Source of the DNA: Takakia lepidozioides
Taxonomy: Eukaryota > Streptophyta > Takakiopsida > Takakiales > Takakiaceae
NCBI GenBank assembly: GCA_030704615.1
Contig: CM060733.1
Coordinates: 40,672,001-40,736,000 of the forward strand
DNA: 64,000 nucleotides
Direction of reading: 5' to 3'
The position numbers and the translations under genes are program-made. Below, one piece after another: positions 44,580-55,990 of this stretch; the stretch's first letter is position 1; the number at the start of each line of letters is the position of its first letter. The notes beneath the pieces are model-generated. The model did not search any database. It had not been told where the DNA came from and worked only from the letters and a program-made list of their open reading frames with translations.

Positions 44580-45146
44580 ATGGCGTGTCGGGATCCCATT
44601 AACTGCCCAAACAAGCATCGCACCCCGTGGGACTTCTCGCCCAAGTCAGGGGATAATTTCATATACTTGCAGGATTGGATAGACCACTCTCAGCAGAGGA
44701 GGGTGCACCTGTCCGCTCTTGAGTACCTTCCTGGCTTCCACGATCAGCTTCGCGGGGACGGGCTTGCGCGGCTTTGGTGCCTGCGAATCGTTGATCTGCA
44801 GTATCCACCTACATGGAACATCCCCAAAAGCCGCATGGCCTTCCTACATCATTGGAGGTGCTGCCAATGGGTCTATGAGGATTGCATCGGGTGTACGTAC
44901 ATGCCAGAGAGGATTCCATCGCAAACAGTGTATGGGGACATTCTCATAAGCTACGAGGATGAGTCCTATGGACACAATCTCTCCACAGCAAAGATCTCGG
45001 TTTACGATGGTGCATATATCGGAGGACATGACACCGCTGTCCACTACACCAAAGCATAACGGGCTGCATCCATTGTCTTCACCTACCGACACCCTGTCAG
45101 TCATGAGCTTGTTGAGAGGCCAATGGAGGTTTCAGCTTCTTGGTGA
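44580..45146 (+). CDS. Conserved protein of unknown function (homologue of the 28029 gene)
   Basis: ATG at 44580 opens MACRDPINCPNKHRTPWDF. Shared with the 28-kb homologue are LSALEYLPG, LWCLRIVDLQYP, CCQWVYEDCIGCTYMPE, YGDILISYEDE, ISVYDGAYIGGHDTAVHY and FTYRHPVSHELVERPMEV. A TAA at 45057-45059 interrupts the last third; without it the product is about 188 residues, the same as the homologue. No known domain is recognised. It faces away from the ParB-methyltransferase gene across the palindromic arrays and is followed on the same strand by a DDE transposase. An AATAAAAA signal lies at about 45255. An accessory role in the same mobile element is inferred from this linkage. Confidence 0.65.
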
Positions 45147-45339
45147 GGATAATGCAACACGGGAAAAAATTCCCAACTTACCTAAGCATGGATGGCATGC
45201 ATACTTTTGGCTTCCCTCGGCTTGTGAGGGCATGCATACTTGTCACAGTACATTATTAATAAAAATGTCTCCTTTGAACCAAAGTTCCACTTTTTGTGCA
45301 ATGTTGCATTTTGTTGTATGTTGACTTTTGGCAGCGAGG

Positions 45340-47990
45340 GTCTGGCACTCAATCTTGTAATCAGACCCACTGGAATGCCACCTCTGTCAGTTCCCTCTGT
45401 CCATGGGGAAGGTGCTTGCACGCTCGCCCCCCCACGCTTCTTGTCAGACTCCGTAATGATTGGTTTGCGCAGCGCATCTGCACAGTTCATATACCTTCTG
45501 ACTGCATACCGTTGGCAGTTATTGCGCAAAGGCCAGGGGCCGCATTCCGCAGACAAGGTTCATTAACTCTCTGACGGTGGATTTTCGGGAGAGTGGGCTC
45601 CCCGGATTCGTGAATATGCTTTGTCGCTTGCAAAAATCGGCCCTGCATTCATTCCCCTCGTTGCATCCCCCCTTCTCCCAGGGCGCTTGTCCGAACGCCG
45701 TCCTGGCAGTCTTGTGTGCACATCTCCCATGGCAGAAAACCCGAGCGCTATAGTGTACTACCCTCCTCACGAGCATAGAGCTACATTTCCGTGCAGAGGG
45801 GAGATCTGCCGGGTGATGGAGAAATATCTCTGCGTTCGATACCACCTGAAACCGGGGTCGGTATTTTTGGAGGAGGAAATGAAGGATTCAAACGGAATTG
45901 TAGTCGAAATTATTGTTATGCTCCACGATGATTTCAGTGACGGAGGGGAATGGCGAGTTCCACCATCAGACAGCGTCATATACAGGGCTGTTGGGGACTT
46001 CATTTGCCCGCCAAATGCGCCTTCTATCCTGGCGCCTTCCACGAAACAATCCGCGAATCAGAGAGTGGGTACCTCAAAGAGAGAAGTCCGCAACGAAGTA
46101 AATCCAGAGCCAAACCCATCCATAAAGACGAGCAAGAACCGGGTTGTTCACAACCTGTCTGACTCCAACGAGGTCATGGAAGTTCCGAGATTATCCTGGA
46201 GATCAGGCAAGTCCTCAATGGACATCAGCGGACGAGGGAGTCATATTCCCAGCACGAACACAACAGTTCGATCCATTCTTGAAATTCTGCGAGGGCTTCA
46301 CATGGAGGGACACCGCTCGGAGCTAGTTGGGCTGGACTACAGCATGTTCGCAATTAAATCCGTTACATGCCTTCCCGTAGACATCGACGGTAATATGTTC
46401 TTTGAGTTCCCTCCTCGAACAGACTATTCAAGGGCGTCCGGAATGTTGACAGATATGGATAGGAAACATGACGGTCATCCTTGGTGCGTCACCAAAACCA
46501 CCAGCATGAAGATGCTCGATGGTGTGCGGGTGCGCTACGTTGTTTGTGCGGGCGCGTTGCGGTGTTTCTCCCCAACTTGCTTCCACTTTAAATCCAGAGG
46601 ACACAGGAACGAGACGGATTGGACAGGCACAACTCATCAACCATTTCGAGCTCAAGAGAAGGTTCCAAACTGCACATAGTGTGAGCATTGCAAAGAACCA
46701 CCACATTGCATGTCTGTTTGTAATGCCAAGTAGTTCTATGTGTTTCATTGTTTCCCTGATCTCACACGAGCTTGCATACACGTTGGTTCCCATTGTCACA
46801 AATTGGCGAGGGGGAACTCACGGGAGGCTGCCCACGAGGCAGAGCAGCTCGTTCAGGAGGAGGTTAAGTTGAGACCTGGTGCCAAACCCAAACAGATACA
46901 GCTGCAGGGCGCCCATAAGATGGCATTGGCCAAAATTATGTTGGAAGACGGCTCCGACAGAGTTCCTCTGGATGAAAAAGAAATGGAGGCATTGCTGGAG
47001 TCAATGTCCCACGTCTGTTCACCGAATGTCCAAAACCACATTGTCTCCTGCAAACAGAAAATTGGACGTGGCTCGGATATGCACTCCATTCTGGAGGTGA
47101 AGCGACGATGTAGATATGACTACATTCATGGAAGTAGGTTTCCTGGACAAGGGACTGAGGCAGATCGTTGTTTCGTATTCAAAATGTCCACGTGTGGGCC
47201 TGGCAGCGGCGTCGAACTGGTCGACCGGATGACGAGTGGGGACTTGTCAAACAGTTGGGTCATGTTCGACCATATCAAGCGAATTACAAATCACCAGTGG
47301 GTGACAATGGCTGCACATGTCTACGACACCCACTGCAGGATGCTAATGACAATTGCTATTTGTGAGATGAAAGGAGAGGACACACAATCGGAAATGCTTC
47401 TTTGGCAGGGAATAAACGAACAGATGGCCAGGGCGGGATTGCCCCCTCCCAATTCCGTGGTTTCATGGCGGACAACGCACAAGCAAATTGGGCTTCCATC
47501 CGAAGGGTGTACGGGGAAGACCCCAATGTTCCGATGGAAGGCAAGGAGTGATCTTGTGGGTTCCATTTTCTGCAGAGCTTGTCGCAGTACACAACCCGGC
47601 TCATGGCGCCAGATTTCAGAGAGGAGCACCGTTCCATGTGTCTTGCGTGGAAGCATGCTCCCACCTTGGATGATGCAGAGACACAGTTTGCATGTATACG
47701 GGCTTGGTAGACAACGTCAGGTGCTGTAAAGAAATCAGACGAGGGAGCAATGGTCAGGTGACTAGCATGGTGGCACTATCGTTTCCTCCAGTTCGGCGAC
47801 TATATGCGGGAGGAGTTGGACGAATTCGCGTCCCGTTGAATATTATGCTACTCATTATTTGTAACTTGCTTGTAACCTCAACATGTGCATGTGCAGGAAA
47901 TGTGTATGGACTCCGACACCGACATGCCGACAACAAACATGGCCGAATCAGTACATTCTTCCTGACGTGCCTCCTCTGCGGCGCATCTAG
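45340..47990 (+). pseudogene. DDE transposase with GCM-like zinc cluster (MULE-type), decayed
   Basis: The longest frames are 45621-46679 and 46740-47729. The N-terminal 250 residues are unrecognised (PPHEHRATFPCRGEICRVME). A zinc cluster follows: RYVVCAGALRCFSPTCFHF, RNETDWTG, CEHCKEPPHC and HVGSHCHKLARGNSREA. This resembles the WRKY/GCM-like Cys/His domain of Mutator-like transposases. The catalytic region shows WVTMAAHVYDTHCRMLMTIA (first Asp), FMADNAQANWASIRRVYGED (second Asp), HFLQSLSQYTTRLMAPDFRE, WWHYRFLQFGDYMREELDEF and NMAESVHSS (likely Glu). Stops at about 46679, 46733, 47709 and 47758 and frame changes near 47500 inactivate it. The enzyme would cut and paste the element by its ends; no terminal inverted repeats were identified. 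Confidence 0.65.
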
Positions 47991-48059
47991 TGGACATCCT
48001 CACTGCCACAACGGATGTCGCGCACCTCACTTCGGTAAGCTCCCCCTCAAGTCATAGTT

Positions 48060-49612
48060 ACTCGCTTTGATGCGCGCGCCTGACTCCCAACCTGGCCGCC
48101 GGGCCAACTTGGAGCTTCGGCAGCTCACCGGGGCATAACGGTCCCCCTTTGTTCTCCCAAAGAACCCTCCACCGATTTGGAACCAGCGGGAATTCCCTTT
48201 GGTAGTTGGCAGTCCGGAACAGCTCCCCACTCTTTGGTCGCTTTCCGGCTCGCTCGCTTACTTACTAGTTTTTGGTCACCAACGGGCTTGCACCGTTCTC
48301 GGGGTTACTACTCCCCCCTATATATACTTCTGTAGCTGTCCGCGGGGGTTTCACAACCAGCCATGCCATTTTATGGCGAACCACCACGAAAACCCTCGAC
48401 TCCCGGTGATGAATCGCGGTGAGTCTTGGCCCACTCACCACGGTCCCTATGAACCGTGATGAGTCCCAAGACTCCCCACGACTCCCACCACGAGGTCTCC
48501 GCCCCCATGGTGAGTCCTATGTCACCCCCACTAAGTCCCGCTAAGCTACCACCACCCCTTGTGGAGCCACCCCCACCGCAACCCGGTGTGCGGGGCTCCA
48601 TCTAGTGAGCACCTCCGCTTCCCTGAGTGCCTTGGGCACTCAAGGGTGCTTCAGTCCCCCATACCTATCGCTGCCGCTGCCCCCACCATAGGGGCAGCCC
48701 CTCATGTGTCCCGACCCCCTGCCCTCAAGGCAAAGGGCCGCGACACACACCCCTACCTACAGGGAGTCGATGTCCTCATCGACTTGTCCATTTTGTAGAA
48801 ACGAACATCCAAGTTGTGGCGTCCCACATCAAGGAGTTTGTTTCCGTACCATGGCGTCCCATGGCAAAGAACCCAACCCCACACTTGACTCTACTCTCCA
48901 CTACCTAGTTCGGCCGACTTCCTCCAAGTCCCGGCCAAGGGTGGAGCCTCTCCAGCTCCTCCCAGTGCACTCTTCTTGGCCTACTTCAAGGCCAAGGAAC
49001 GATCCTCCCCGAGGATCGAATCGCCTTACTGCAACAACATTGCTTGCGACCGCTCATGATGCCGCTTTTGGCATCACCTTGAGCAAGGGTTCACCTGGAA
49101 TCCTCTTTGACTAGGAAGATAACCTTGAACCAACCGTGCGCCCCAATCACTACAATTGGGTCCGCCTTGGAATGCTGGCCTGAGGTATGGGAACACGCCG
49201 AAGCCGCACTACGACTTCGTCCCGAGGCTACACGATTATAGTACGTGAACGGAAGCACGTAGCTTCCGCGTTAGCCCGCACTACAAGGCAACCACCTTGC
49301 GCAGTTATAGTACGCGCACGCGCCAGGTGCGCACTAGCACGTGAACTCCCAAAGAAGGCGCAAGTTTCCTTGCCCCTTGGATGGGGGTCACCCGATTTCG
49401 GCACTACGCAAACACACGATTAACCCAATTTACCTCTCCCACTTTTATAAGCTAGCATGCATTCTACACACTAGCCAACCATACCATGCATCACCATTCT
49501 AAACAAAATAGGAAGCACAACATTTGGAAGCCATTTCATTTATAGCACGTTTTGCACTATACAAGTTTTTGCAATCGGATTCCTAAGCTAGCTAAGCTGG
49601 GCTAAGCATGCA
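48060..49612 (-). mobile_element. Gypsy 3' LTR (approximate left boundary)
   Basis: On the minus strand, a purine-rich tract GTGGGGGAGGAAA is followed by TGCATGCTTAGC at 49612, the likely LTR start. The sequence down to about 48060 has no coding content, a TATATATA box near 48320 and homology at 48108-48715 with the intronic fragment at 3432-3945. The left limit is set where that similarity and the transposase relic meet. Confidence 0.6.
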
Positions 49613-50845
49613 TTTCCTCCCCCACGCTCCAAGGTTGATGTCCCCATCAACGCTTCTTCCGCTTTTGAGGTCGCCCTTCGAAAGCTGCAACCGCCTCGGA
49701 TGCGTTTCCCATTTCTGAGGCACGCACCCAAGATGCCTCCACATGATGATAGCCCTTCCATTTGACGAGATACTCCGTTTCTCGGTTCTTGAACCTCCTT
49801 GACTTAAGTATTGCCTCCACCTCGTACTCAGGTTCATTTCATGATCAAACAGCATAGGTGGCGGACGCAACACTTGATGCCGATTCGGACGCGCTTCATC
49901 TTTGAAGTAAGGCTTCAAAAGGGAGACATGGAATACTGGGTGCACCTTGCTGTTTGCCGGCAGCTCCAATTCATACACATCCTCATTCATAACCTTCCGA
50001 ATGCGAAAAGGTCCCGCATACGGAGGTACGAACTTCGGACTCACTTCCGGAGGTAGTCGGAAATTCTTGATGTTCAACCAGACCTCCGTGCCTGCCTCAA
50101 ACTTCACTTCCCTCCGCTTCCGATTCGCCTGCCTTTCATACCGTTTCCTAGCTTTGGCAATGTTGTACTTTGCGAGCTTCAACAAACGCTCGCGTTCTTC
50201 CAGTACCGCCGTTACTGCCGGTTCCTCAACGTCCTGGGCGGCCCAACTTGTCGGCACCAGAGGTGCTTTTCCATAGACCAATACGAAAGGGGAAACTCCC
50301 GTTGCGGAGTGTTCTGTGTTATTATAACAGAACTCTGCCGCGTCTAAGTGTTCCACCCAGTCTGTTTGGTCTGCCGACACGTAATTCCACAAGATCTGCT
50401 TCACTACGGAATTCACTCTTTCTGTTGGCCGTCGGTCGTAGGTCGGAAGGCGGTGCTCATCTTCAGCCTCGTCCCCATCTTCTTCCAAAGTGCCCTCCAA
50501 AATTTACTCGTAAACTTTGGATCGCGGTCCGAGACAATATCCCTCGGGACTCCATGATGCTTTAAGACGTGGGCGAAGTAAAGTCGCCCTGTTTCCTACG
50601 CCGTAGCCGTCTCCTTGGTGGGGATGAAATGACCCATTTTACTGAACCTATCCACCACCACCATGATTGCATCGAATCCTTTTGACAGCGGCATAGCAGT
50701 CATGAAATCCATCGAGACGCTTTCCCAAGTCCCCTCTGGAATCGGCAAGGGTTGTAACAGCCCCGCTTGCTTTTTGTACTCGCTCCGGTTTTGTTGGCAT
50801 GTGGTGCATGTCTTGACATACTCCTCTGCCTCCTCCCTCAGTTTG
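49592..50845 (-). CDS. Gypsy integrase core and chromodomain (frameshifted)
   Basis: Minus-strand landmarks are SMDFMTAMP (first Asp), VVVDRFSKMGHFIPT, DIVSDRDPKFTSKFWRALW (second Asp), TERVNSVVKQILWNYV (Glu), CYNNTEHSATGVSPFVLVYG, the GPFRIRKVMNEDVYELELP module and HPVFHVSLLKPY. A shift then leads to EYLVKWKGYHHVEASWVRAS, a chromodomain. Chromodomains direct chromovirus integration into heterochromatin. Stops occur at about 50600 and 50847. The main open frame is 49592-50500. Confidence 0.85.
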
Positions 50846-50847
50846 GG

Positions 50848-51207
50848 CTAGAAATACTCTTTCTTCAAGAGTGCCGCAGTGCGCTTGGCTCCGCCGTGGC
50901 CCGCAAGCGGGCTATCATGGCATTCTCTCAAGAGGCTATCTCTGATCCCTCCCTTCGGCACGTAGAGACGCTTTTGCTTATACCGGAGCAGTCCATTTTG
51001 CAAGTGGAACTGCGATTTAACCCCCATCCTCAAGTCCTGCATCATGGACTTCGCCAGCTCATCCTTCCGGCAAGCCTTCCGTATCTTCCTTTGGAGCGCC
51101 GTCTCGCCCTTGTACACCAACAAGAGCTGCTGCTTTCTACTTAAAGCATCGGCCACCACGTTGTCTCGTCCCGGTTTGTACTGGATATCCACGTCGAACA
51201 CTGCCAA
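50848..51207 (-). CDS. Gypsy RNase H end and integrase zinc-binding region
   Basis: IQYKPGRDNVVADALSRK closes the RNase H domain. RLYVPKGGIRDSLLRECHD with SPLAGHGGAKRTAALLKKEY is the H2C2 zinc-binding start of integrase. The frame ends at a stop just before the integrase core. Confidence 0.85.
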   Translation of the reverse strand: MAVFDVDIQYKPGRDNVVADALSRKQQLLLVYKGETALQRKIRKACRKDELAKSMMQDLRMGVKSQFHLQNGLLRYKQKRLYVPKGGIRDSLLRECHDSPLAGHGGAKRTAALLKKEYF

Positions 51208-51216
51208 AGTATCTTG

Positions 51217-51678
51217 TCACCTAAGTTGTTTTGGGGACAACTTGGGTTGCGTGGCAAAATATTTCACCGTGACATTGTCCGTGAACACCTTCACTGGGTT
51301 GGAACCAACATAGTGGCGCCAAAGCTCAAGACAGTGCACCACCGCCTTCATCTCTTTCTCGTGCGTCGGCCACCGTCGCTCCACTTCATTCAGTTTCTTA
51401 CTTTCATAAGCCACTGGACGTCCATCTTGCATCAGTACACCCCCAATCGCGAAGTCCGACGCATCTGTATGAATCTCAAATGGACGATCGAACTCCGGGA
51501 TTTTCAAGACTGGAGCTTCCGCCATCCGCTGCTTCAATTCAGCAAAAGCTTGGCCACAAAATGTGTTCCATACCCAGACTTTGGATTTACACAAAAGGTC
51601 CGACAGCGGCCCCGCGATCTTGGCGAAATTTCTCACATACTTCCGGTAATAGGAGGCGAGTCCTAGGAAGGATCGCAC
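51217..51678 (-). CDS. Gypsy RNase H domain
   Basis: LGLASYYRKYVRNFAKIAGP (connection), FEIHTDASDFAIGGVLMQ (first Asp), THEKEMKAVVHCLELWRHYV (Glu) and PVKVFTDNVTVKYF (Asp) show an intact RNase H active site. A frameshift separates it from the reverse transcriptase upstream. Confidence 0.85.
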   Translation of the reverse strand: MRSFLGLASYYRKYVRNFAKIAGPLSDLLCKSKVWVWNTFCGQAFAELKQRMAEAPVLKIPEFDRPFEIHTDASDFAIGGVLMQDGRPVAYESKKLNEVERRWPTHEKEMKAVVHCLELWRHYVGSNPVKVFTDNVTVKYFATQPKLSPKQLR

Positions 51679-51749
51679 TCCGGGACCGAAGTCGGAGGCT
51701 CCCAGTCCAAGATCGCCCTCATTTTTCTGTCATCCATTTTGATCCCATC

Positions 51750-53023
51750 CTGTGTAATCACATGCCCCAAGAACTCCACTTTCGTGACCCCGAATTCACA
51801 CTTTGAAGCTTTGGCGTACAGCTTCCCTTTACGCAACTTTTAGAACACCCTTTTGAGGTGCTCCAGGTGCTCCTCTTTTGTTTTCGAGTACACCAAGATG
51901 TCGTCGATGTACACGATCACAAAGTCATCCAACCACTCCTGAAAAAGGCTGTTCATCAGCGTGCTAAAGGTTGCAGGTGCATTGGTAAGCCCAAAAGGCA
52001 TCACCAAGAACTCATATGAACCATACCTTGTCCTGCACGCGGTCTTCTCCTCATCTCCTTCGCCACCCGAATTTGATGATAGCCGGAGCGCAAGTCGATC
52101 CGGCTGAAATACTTCGCTCCTGCCAACCGGTCGAAAAGGTCGTCGATCCTTGGCAAAGGGTACCGGTTTTTAATAGTCACCTTATTCAAAGCCATGTAAT
52201 CGACACACATCCGCAGCGTCCCATCCTTCTTGTCTGCGAATAACACCGGGGCTCCGTAAGGTGACTTACTCGGCCGGATGTACCCCTTTGACATTAGATC
52301 CTTGAGCTCAGTCTTCAGCTTGACCAACTCCCTGTGGCTCAACCGGTAGGGTGCCTTGGCAGGCGGTTCCGATCCCGGTATCACCTCAATCTTGTGGTCA
52401 ACTCCTCTTCGCGGTGGCAAGCCGCTTGGTAAATCCTTCGGCATCACATCCTGGTATTTCTCCAAAATCCCCTTGATCCAATCTGGGCTCGGCTCCCCAT
52501 TGCCTTCTCCCTTCACTTCTCTAATGTAAAGCAAAAATTGGGGCTCGTGTGCCTCCTCCACGGCCCACTCCCTTGCTGACAGAAGGTTTATTCGCCCTCC
52601 CACGGATTTGGGCGTTTCCGACACTCGTAAGACCTTGCCACCATTCCCACATGGCAGCGTGACTACTCTCTTGTGGCCATCTATGACCGCTCCAGATTTG
52701 CTCAAAAAGGTCATCCCCAAAATGAGATCCACTCCATCGATCTCGCAGATGGTGAAGTTCTCACGTCCCTCCCAACTCCCCAGTTGAAGAGGAACATCAA
52801 ACGCCAACCTTGTCGCCAACTGTGGTTCTCCTTTGGCAGAACGCACCTCAATAGAGGCCCCCACGTCACTTGTCAGGAGTCCCCACTTTCGCGCCGCCGC
52901 CGGCGTCATGAAGGAGTGCGACGCTCCTATGTCCACCAACAACGACACGTTAGTTCCGGATATTATCCCATCCACGAACAATAACTGACTCCCTTTACGC
53001 AGGGTGCCAGTTTCCTGATACAA
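51750..53023 (-). CDS. Gypsy protease and reverse transcriptase
   Basis: The open frame from 53023 to 52001 holds the protease motif [12 protein letters not shown] (Asp-Ile-Gly-Ala in place of DTGA) and [10 protein letters not shown] follows: [53 protein letters not shown] and [15 protein letters not shown]. After a frameshift near 52010 it continues [17 protein letters not shown] and [20 protein letters not shown] down to about 51750, so the catalytic YIDD is preserved. Confidence 0.85.
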
Positions 53024-53125
53024 CTCACAAGATATAGTTGCCTACCTTGCAAGTCCTGGCGACCACCGCTTCCACCAAGCGACTAATGGTATCTTCCGAC
53101 AGCTCCGTGGTTGCCCGAGTCATGT

Positions 53126-53650
53126 TCAATTGTCGAGGTTTCGTGCACTTCTTGGCCATGTGCCGGGCTCCCCGCAATTGAAACACACTCCATCAAAGGT
53201 CGCCTTCTGTCCGCCATAAGCCGCTCCACCCGCTTTTCCTTTCGAAGCACCGGGTGCCGCCTTGACATGTGAAGGCCCTCCCTTCGATTTCCACGTGCCA
53301 TTGTCGCCGCGTGGCCTATCCCACTTCTTTTCCGGTCGGAAGGAGTCACCTTCCCGCCGGGTCTTCTTGTGGTTCAGCTCCGTACGGCCTTGTCTCTCAC
53401 CCCTAGGGACATCCGAGAAACATTCAGCCCTCTCAATTGCCTCGTTCAAAGTCTTGGGTGGCTTCTCCTCCAACTTCCGCCTGGCCCATGGGGCCAGTCC
53501 CGCCACAAAGTTGAAGACCATTTCTGGTTCTGCCATGTCCGCGACTTCGAGCAACAGCACATTGAAAGCCTGGACATACCCCCGAATGTCATCTGTTTGC
53601 TTCAAATTCCTCATCTTGTCCCGGGCAAGCCAGGACGCGTTGAGGGGCAC
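53126..53650 (-). CDS. Gypsy gag C-terminal part with zinc knuckle
   Basis: The frame shows NASWLARDKMRNLKQTDDIR, FVAGLAPWARRKLEEKPPKT, ERAECFSDVPRGER, a basic Gly-rich tract and VCFNCGEPG, the start of a CCHC zinc knuckle that is shifted after the second Cys. The matrix/capsid start and the 5' LTR are missing: the element ends abruptly at about 53705. Confidence 0.8.
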   Translation of the reverse strand: MPLNASWLARDKMRNLKQTDDIRGYVQAFNVLLLEVADMAEPEMVFNFVAGLAPWARRKLEEKPPKTLNEAIERAECFSDVPRGERQGRTELNHKKTRREGDSFRPEKKWDRPRGDNGTWKSKGGPSHVKAAPGASKGKAGGAAYGGQKATFDGVCFNCGEPGTWPRSARNLDN

Positions 53651-53705
53651 AAACTATCTCTTCATCAATTCCTTGAACCCACTCCAGTTCAAGGTTTCCG
53701 GGTAG

Positions 53706-54398
53706 ATAAGCAAACTAGTAGTGCTAAGCAAACTGGCTGTGTATACACTGGTGGGTAGTTTAAATCATGTGATAGATGATGCATAGTCAGAGTGGGCCTA
53801 TCCAGCTCGGGAGTCGAGAGAAGTGAGGTAGGATGTTGTCGGGAGTGTAAATGTGTACTGACAAGAGCACAGTTCGTGCCGAAAGATTGACTGTCCATTG
53901 CCAAAGTTTGCGTGCAGGGGGCATAGTAGGATAGATACAAGCAAACTTGCATATGCAGTTCAGGCAGGGGCCGGCTAGAAGTAGGAAAGAAATAGAATTC
54001 CAGTAAGTGTGCTGACCTGCTGCATGGTGGAGTGCCGGGATGACCAGCCTGATGAGCTACATCAGCTGGGAAACAGTTACGTTGGGGGTTTTGTGAGAGC
54101 AGTGCAAACTTCCAATAAACCACGTTGGTAGCTTTAAAGCAGGGAGCAACTAGCAGAGTGGGTAGGAGGTTACCTGGAGGTGAGTTAGACGAGGGTAGAA
54201 GGGAAGTGGTGGGTAGGGGCCTGCTGATTGTGTGAAACCGCCATAAGATTGAGGACTTTGGCGGACTGGCTGGCTGGTTCGGTGCAGCGGCTGATGGATG
54301 AGAACAGCCCCTGACAGTGCCACTGCTTCTGAAGGCTGGTAGCTGAAGATGGTGGTTGATAGTCATACAGGGGTAATCTTTCCCTTTTCCAAAGCTGC
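53706..54398. other. Unidentified sequence beyond the gypsy truncation
   Basis: A Pro/Ser-rich 225-residue frame (minus, 54366-53689) has no recognised motif and is probably not coding. No repeats or termini were seen. Confidence 0.35.
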
Positions 54399-54610
54399 CT
54401 AGGCAGTGTTCAGAATGACATTCGGTAAAGCTCCAGCTTTGATGATGTCAACATGAACAACCTTGCGCTTTACAAGGGCTGTCAGGCTTGCACAAGCATT
54501 GCAAATGCACACACATGCGATGTGGTTGGGCTTCAATCCTTCCACCATCATTTGATCATAGGTTTCCACGACATCTGTGACAACTCTAGCTTTGACATAG
54601 CCATTCAGCT
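54399..54610 (-). pseudogene. PPR fragment
   Basis: VVETYDQMMVEGLKPNHIAC, ICNACASLTALVKRKVVHVD and IIKAGALPNVILNTA belong to the same PPR family as 21228-23152. The upstream 400 bp on the same strand (to 55028) is open but unrecognised. From there to 55343 nothing was identified. Confidence 0.8.
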
Positions 54611-55340
54611 TGGCCTGCCGCTTCTGCTGTGGAGGGAGGGGTTGAGAAGGAAGTACCTCGTGCTTGAGATTGTGGCAGGTAGACACAGACGCTGGCACAG
54701 TGTTGGCGAGAGTGCATTCATACTGTCTGGTGCAAGAAGTCACATAGTGCTTCATAGGAAGCTTCACTGACTCATGAAAAAAAGGGTGTCGGGCACAAAG
54801 TAGTGAGCACATAGCGATGTGAATGGTATGCTTGCGCGAGTATATCTGTCGTGTCATAGCTCCTTGCCTGATAAAAAGGGGGCGGGTGGTAGAGCTTCCA
54901 ATTGTGAATGATGGGGTCCATTTTTGAGTGCCATCCATCAGCAGTGCAGGCCCGCAAACACTTTGTCTCAAGGGAGTTGGCAAGACAACCACGAAGTGTA
55001 CAGAAAACAATGCATAGAAAGACAACAATGTAATTTTGTGTCATGCCAGACGCCCGCATCCTTGCTCTCCAAAAACTCATCAAGAACGCCATATGCAGGA
55101 GCGCAAAAGTTAAGGAGCTATAGCAGAAGAGATTTTTGTTCGGATTGAACTAGAAAAATACCAAAATCACCGGCACGGCCTAGTACGGTCGTCGGGCCTT
55201 GTACTTCACCACCACGATCTAGGGAAGCCTGATAGTACTTTGTTCGTGAGTGAAGTTGCACATGAGCAAGCAAGCATCAAGGGCTCAAGATAATTTCCAA
55301 AAAGAGCTAGTACAATTAAATCGTTTTGAAAACCTGAAGG

Positions 55341-55343
55341 AAA
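55341..55343. repeat. Target-site duplication of the CACTA element (left)
   Basis: AAA directly precedes CACTACAA at the left end and is repeated at 61804-61806 after the right end. Three base pairs is the duplication size of CACTA elements. Confidence 0.8.
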
Positions 55344-55363
55344 CACTACAACAGATGAGCGTT
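55344..55363 (+). repeat. CACTA left terminal inverted repeat
   Basis: CACTACAACAGATGAGCGTT; 19 of 20 bases match the inverted right end. Confidence 0.9.
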
Positions 55364-55369
55364 GACTTC

Positions 55370-55990
55370 ACATATGACTATTTTTTCAGTCTTATATGCG
55401 TTCATGACTACATCACTCTGTAGTGAAAAAAGCCCTGTCATAGCGACTAGTCTTTAGGACTGCGTTTTGCAAGTCATATCCATGACTGCTTGCGTGGCAC
55501 CTGGAGTCCTGCTGCAGAGAGGGTTGCAGTCACAACTATATGACTACATTGTCTGTTGAGCGCTGCCTACATGGAGAGGCTTCAGCGGGACACGTGCGCC
55601 ACTGCGCAAGCGACACGTCATGCATTCGTCAGGGGATCATATGACTATATGTCTGCAAAGTGATGCCTACATGGAGAGGCGACGGATGGACACGTGCGCC
55701 ACTGCGAATTTGACATGTCACGACTTCTTGCCATGATCATATGACTACATGTCTGCACAATGATGCCTACATGGAGAGGCGCTAGCGAGACACGTGTGCT
55801 ATGGCAGATTTCACACGTGGTGACTACATGACTCGCTCATATGACTACAGGGATGTCTACATGGAGAGATATTAGCGGGACACCTGTTGCACTTGAGATG
55901 TGACATGTGGCACACAGACAAAATATATGACTAGCATATATGACTATGGATCTTTACACGTGGTGAAAATATGGATAAAGAATGTCGTGT
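55370..55990. repeat. CACTA left subterminal repeats
   Basis: At least six copies of ATGACTA(CAT) and four copies of GATGCCTACATGGAGAGGCG, each followed by GACACGTG(C/T)GC(C/T)A, occur at intervals of about 90 bp. Such clusters are binding sites for TNPA-type proteins in other CACTA elements. The GACACGTGNNC words also recur near 63.75-64 kb. Confidence 0.8.

Noticed and set aside
53689-54366. 225-residue Pro/Ser-rich minus-strand frame
   Set aside because: There is no recognisable motif, its composition is consistent with chance openness, and it crosses the gypsy truncation point.
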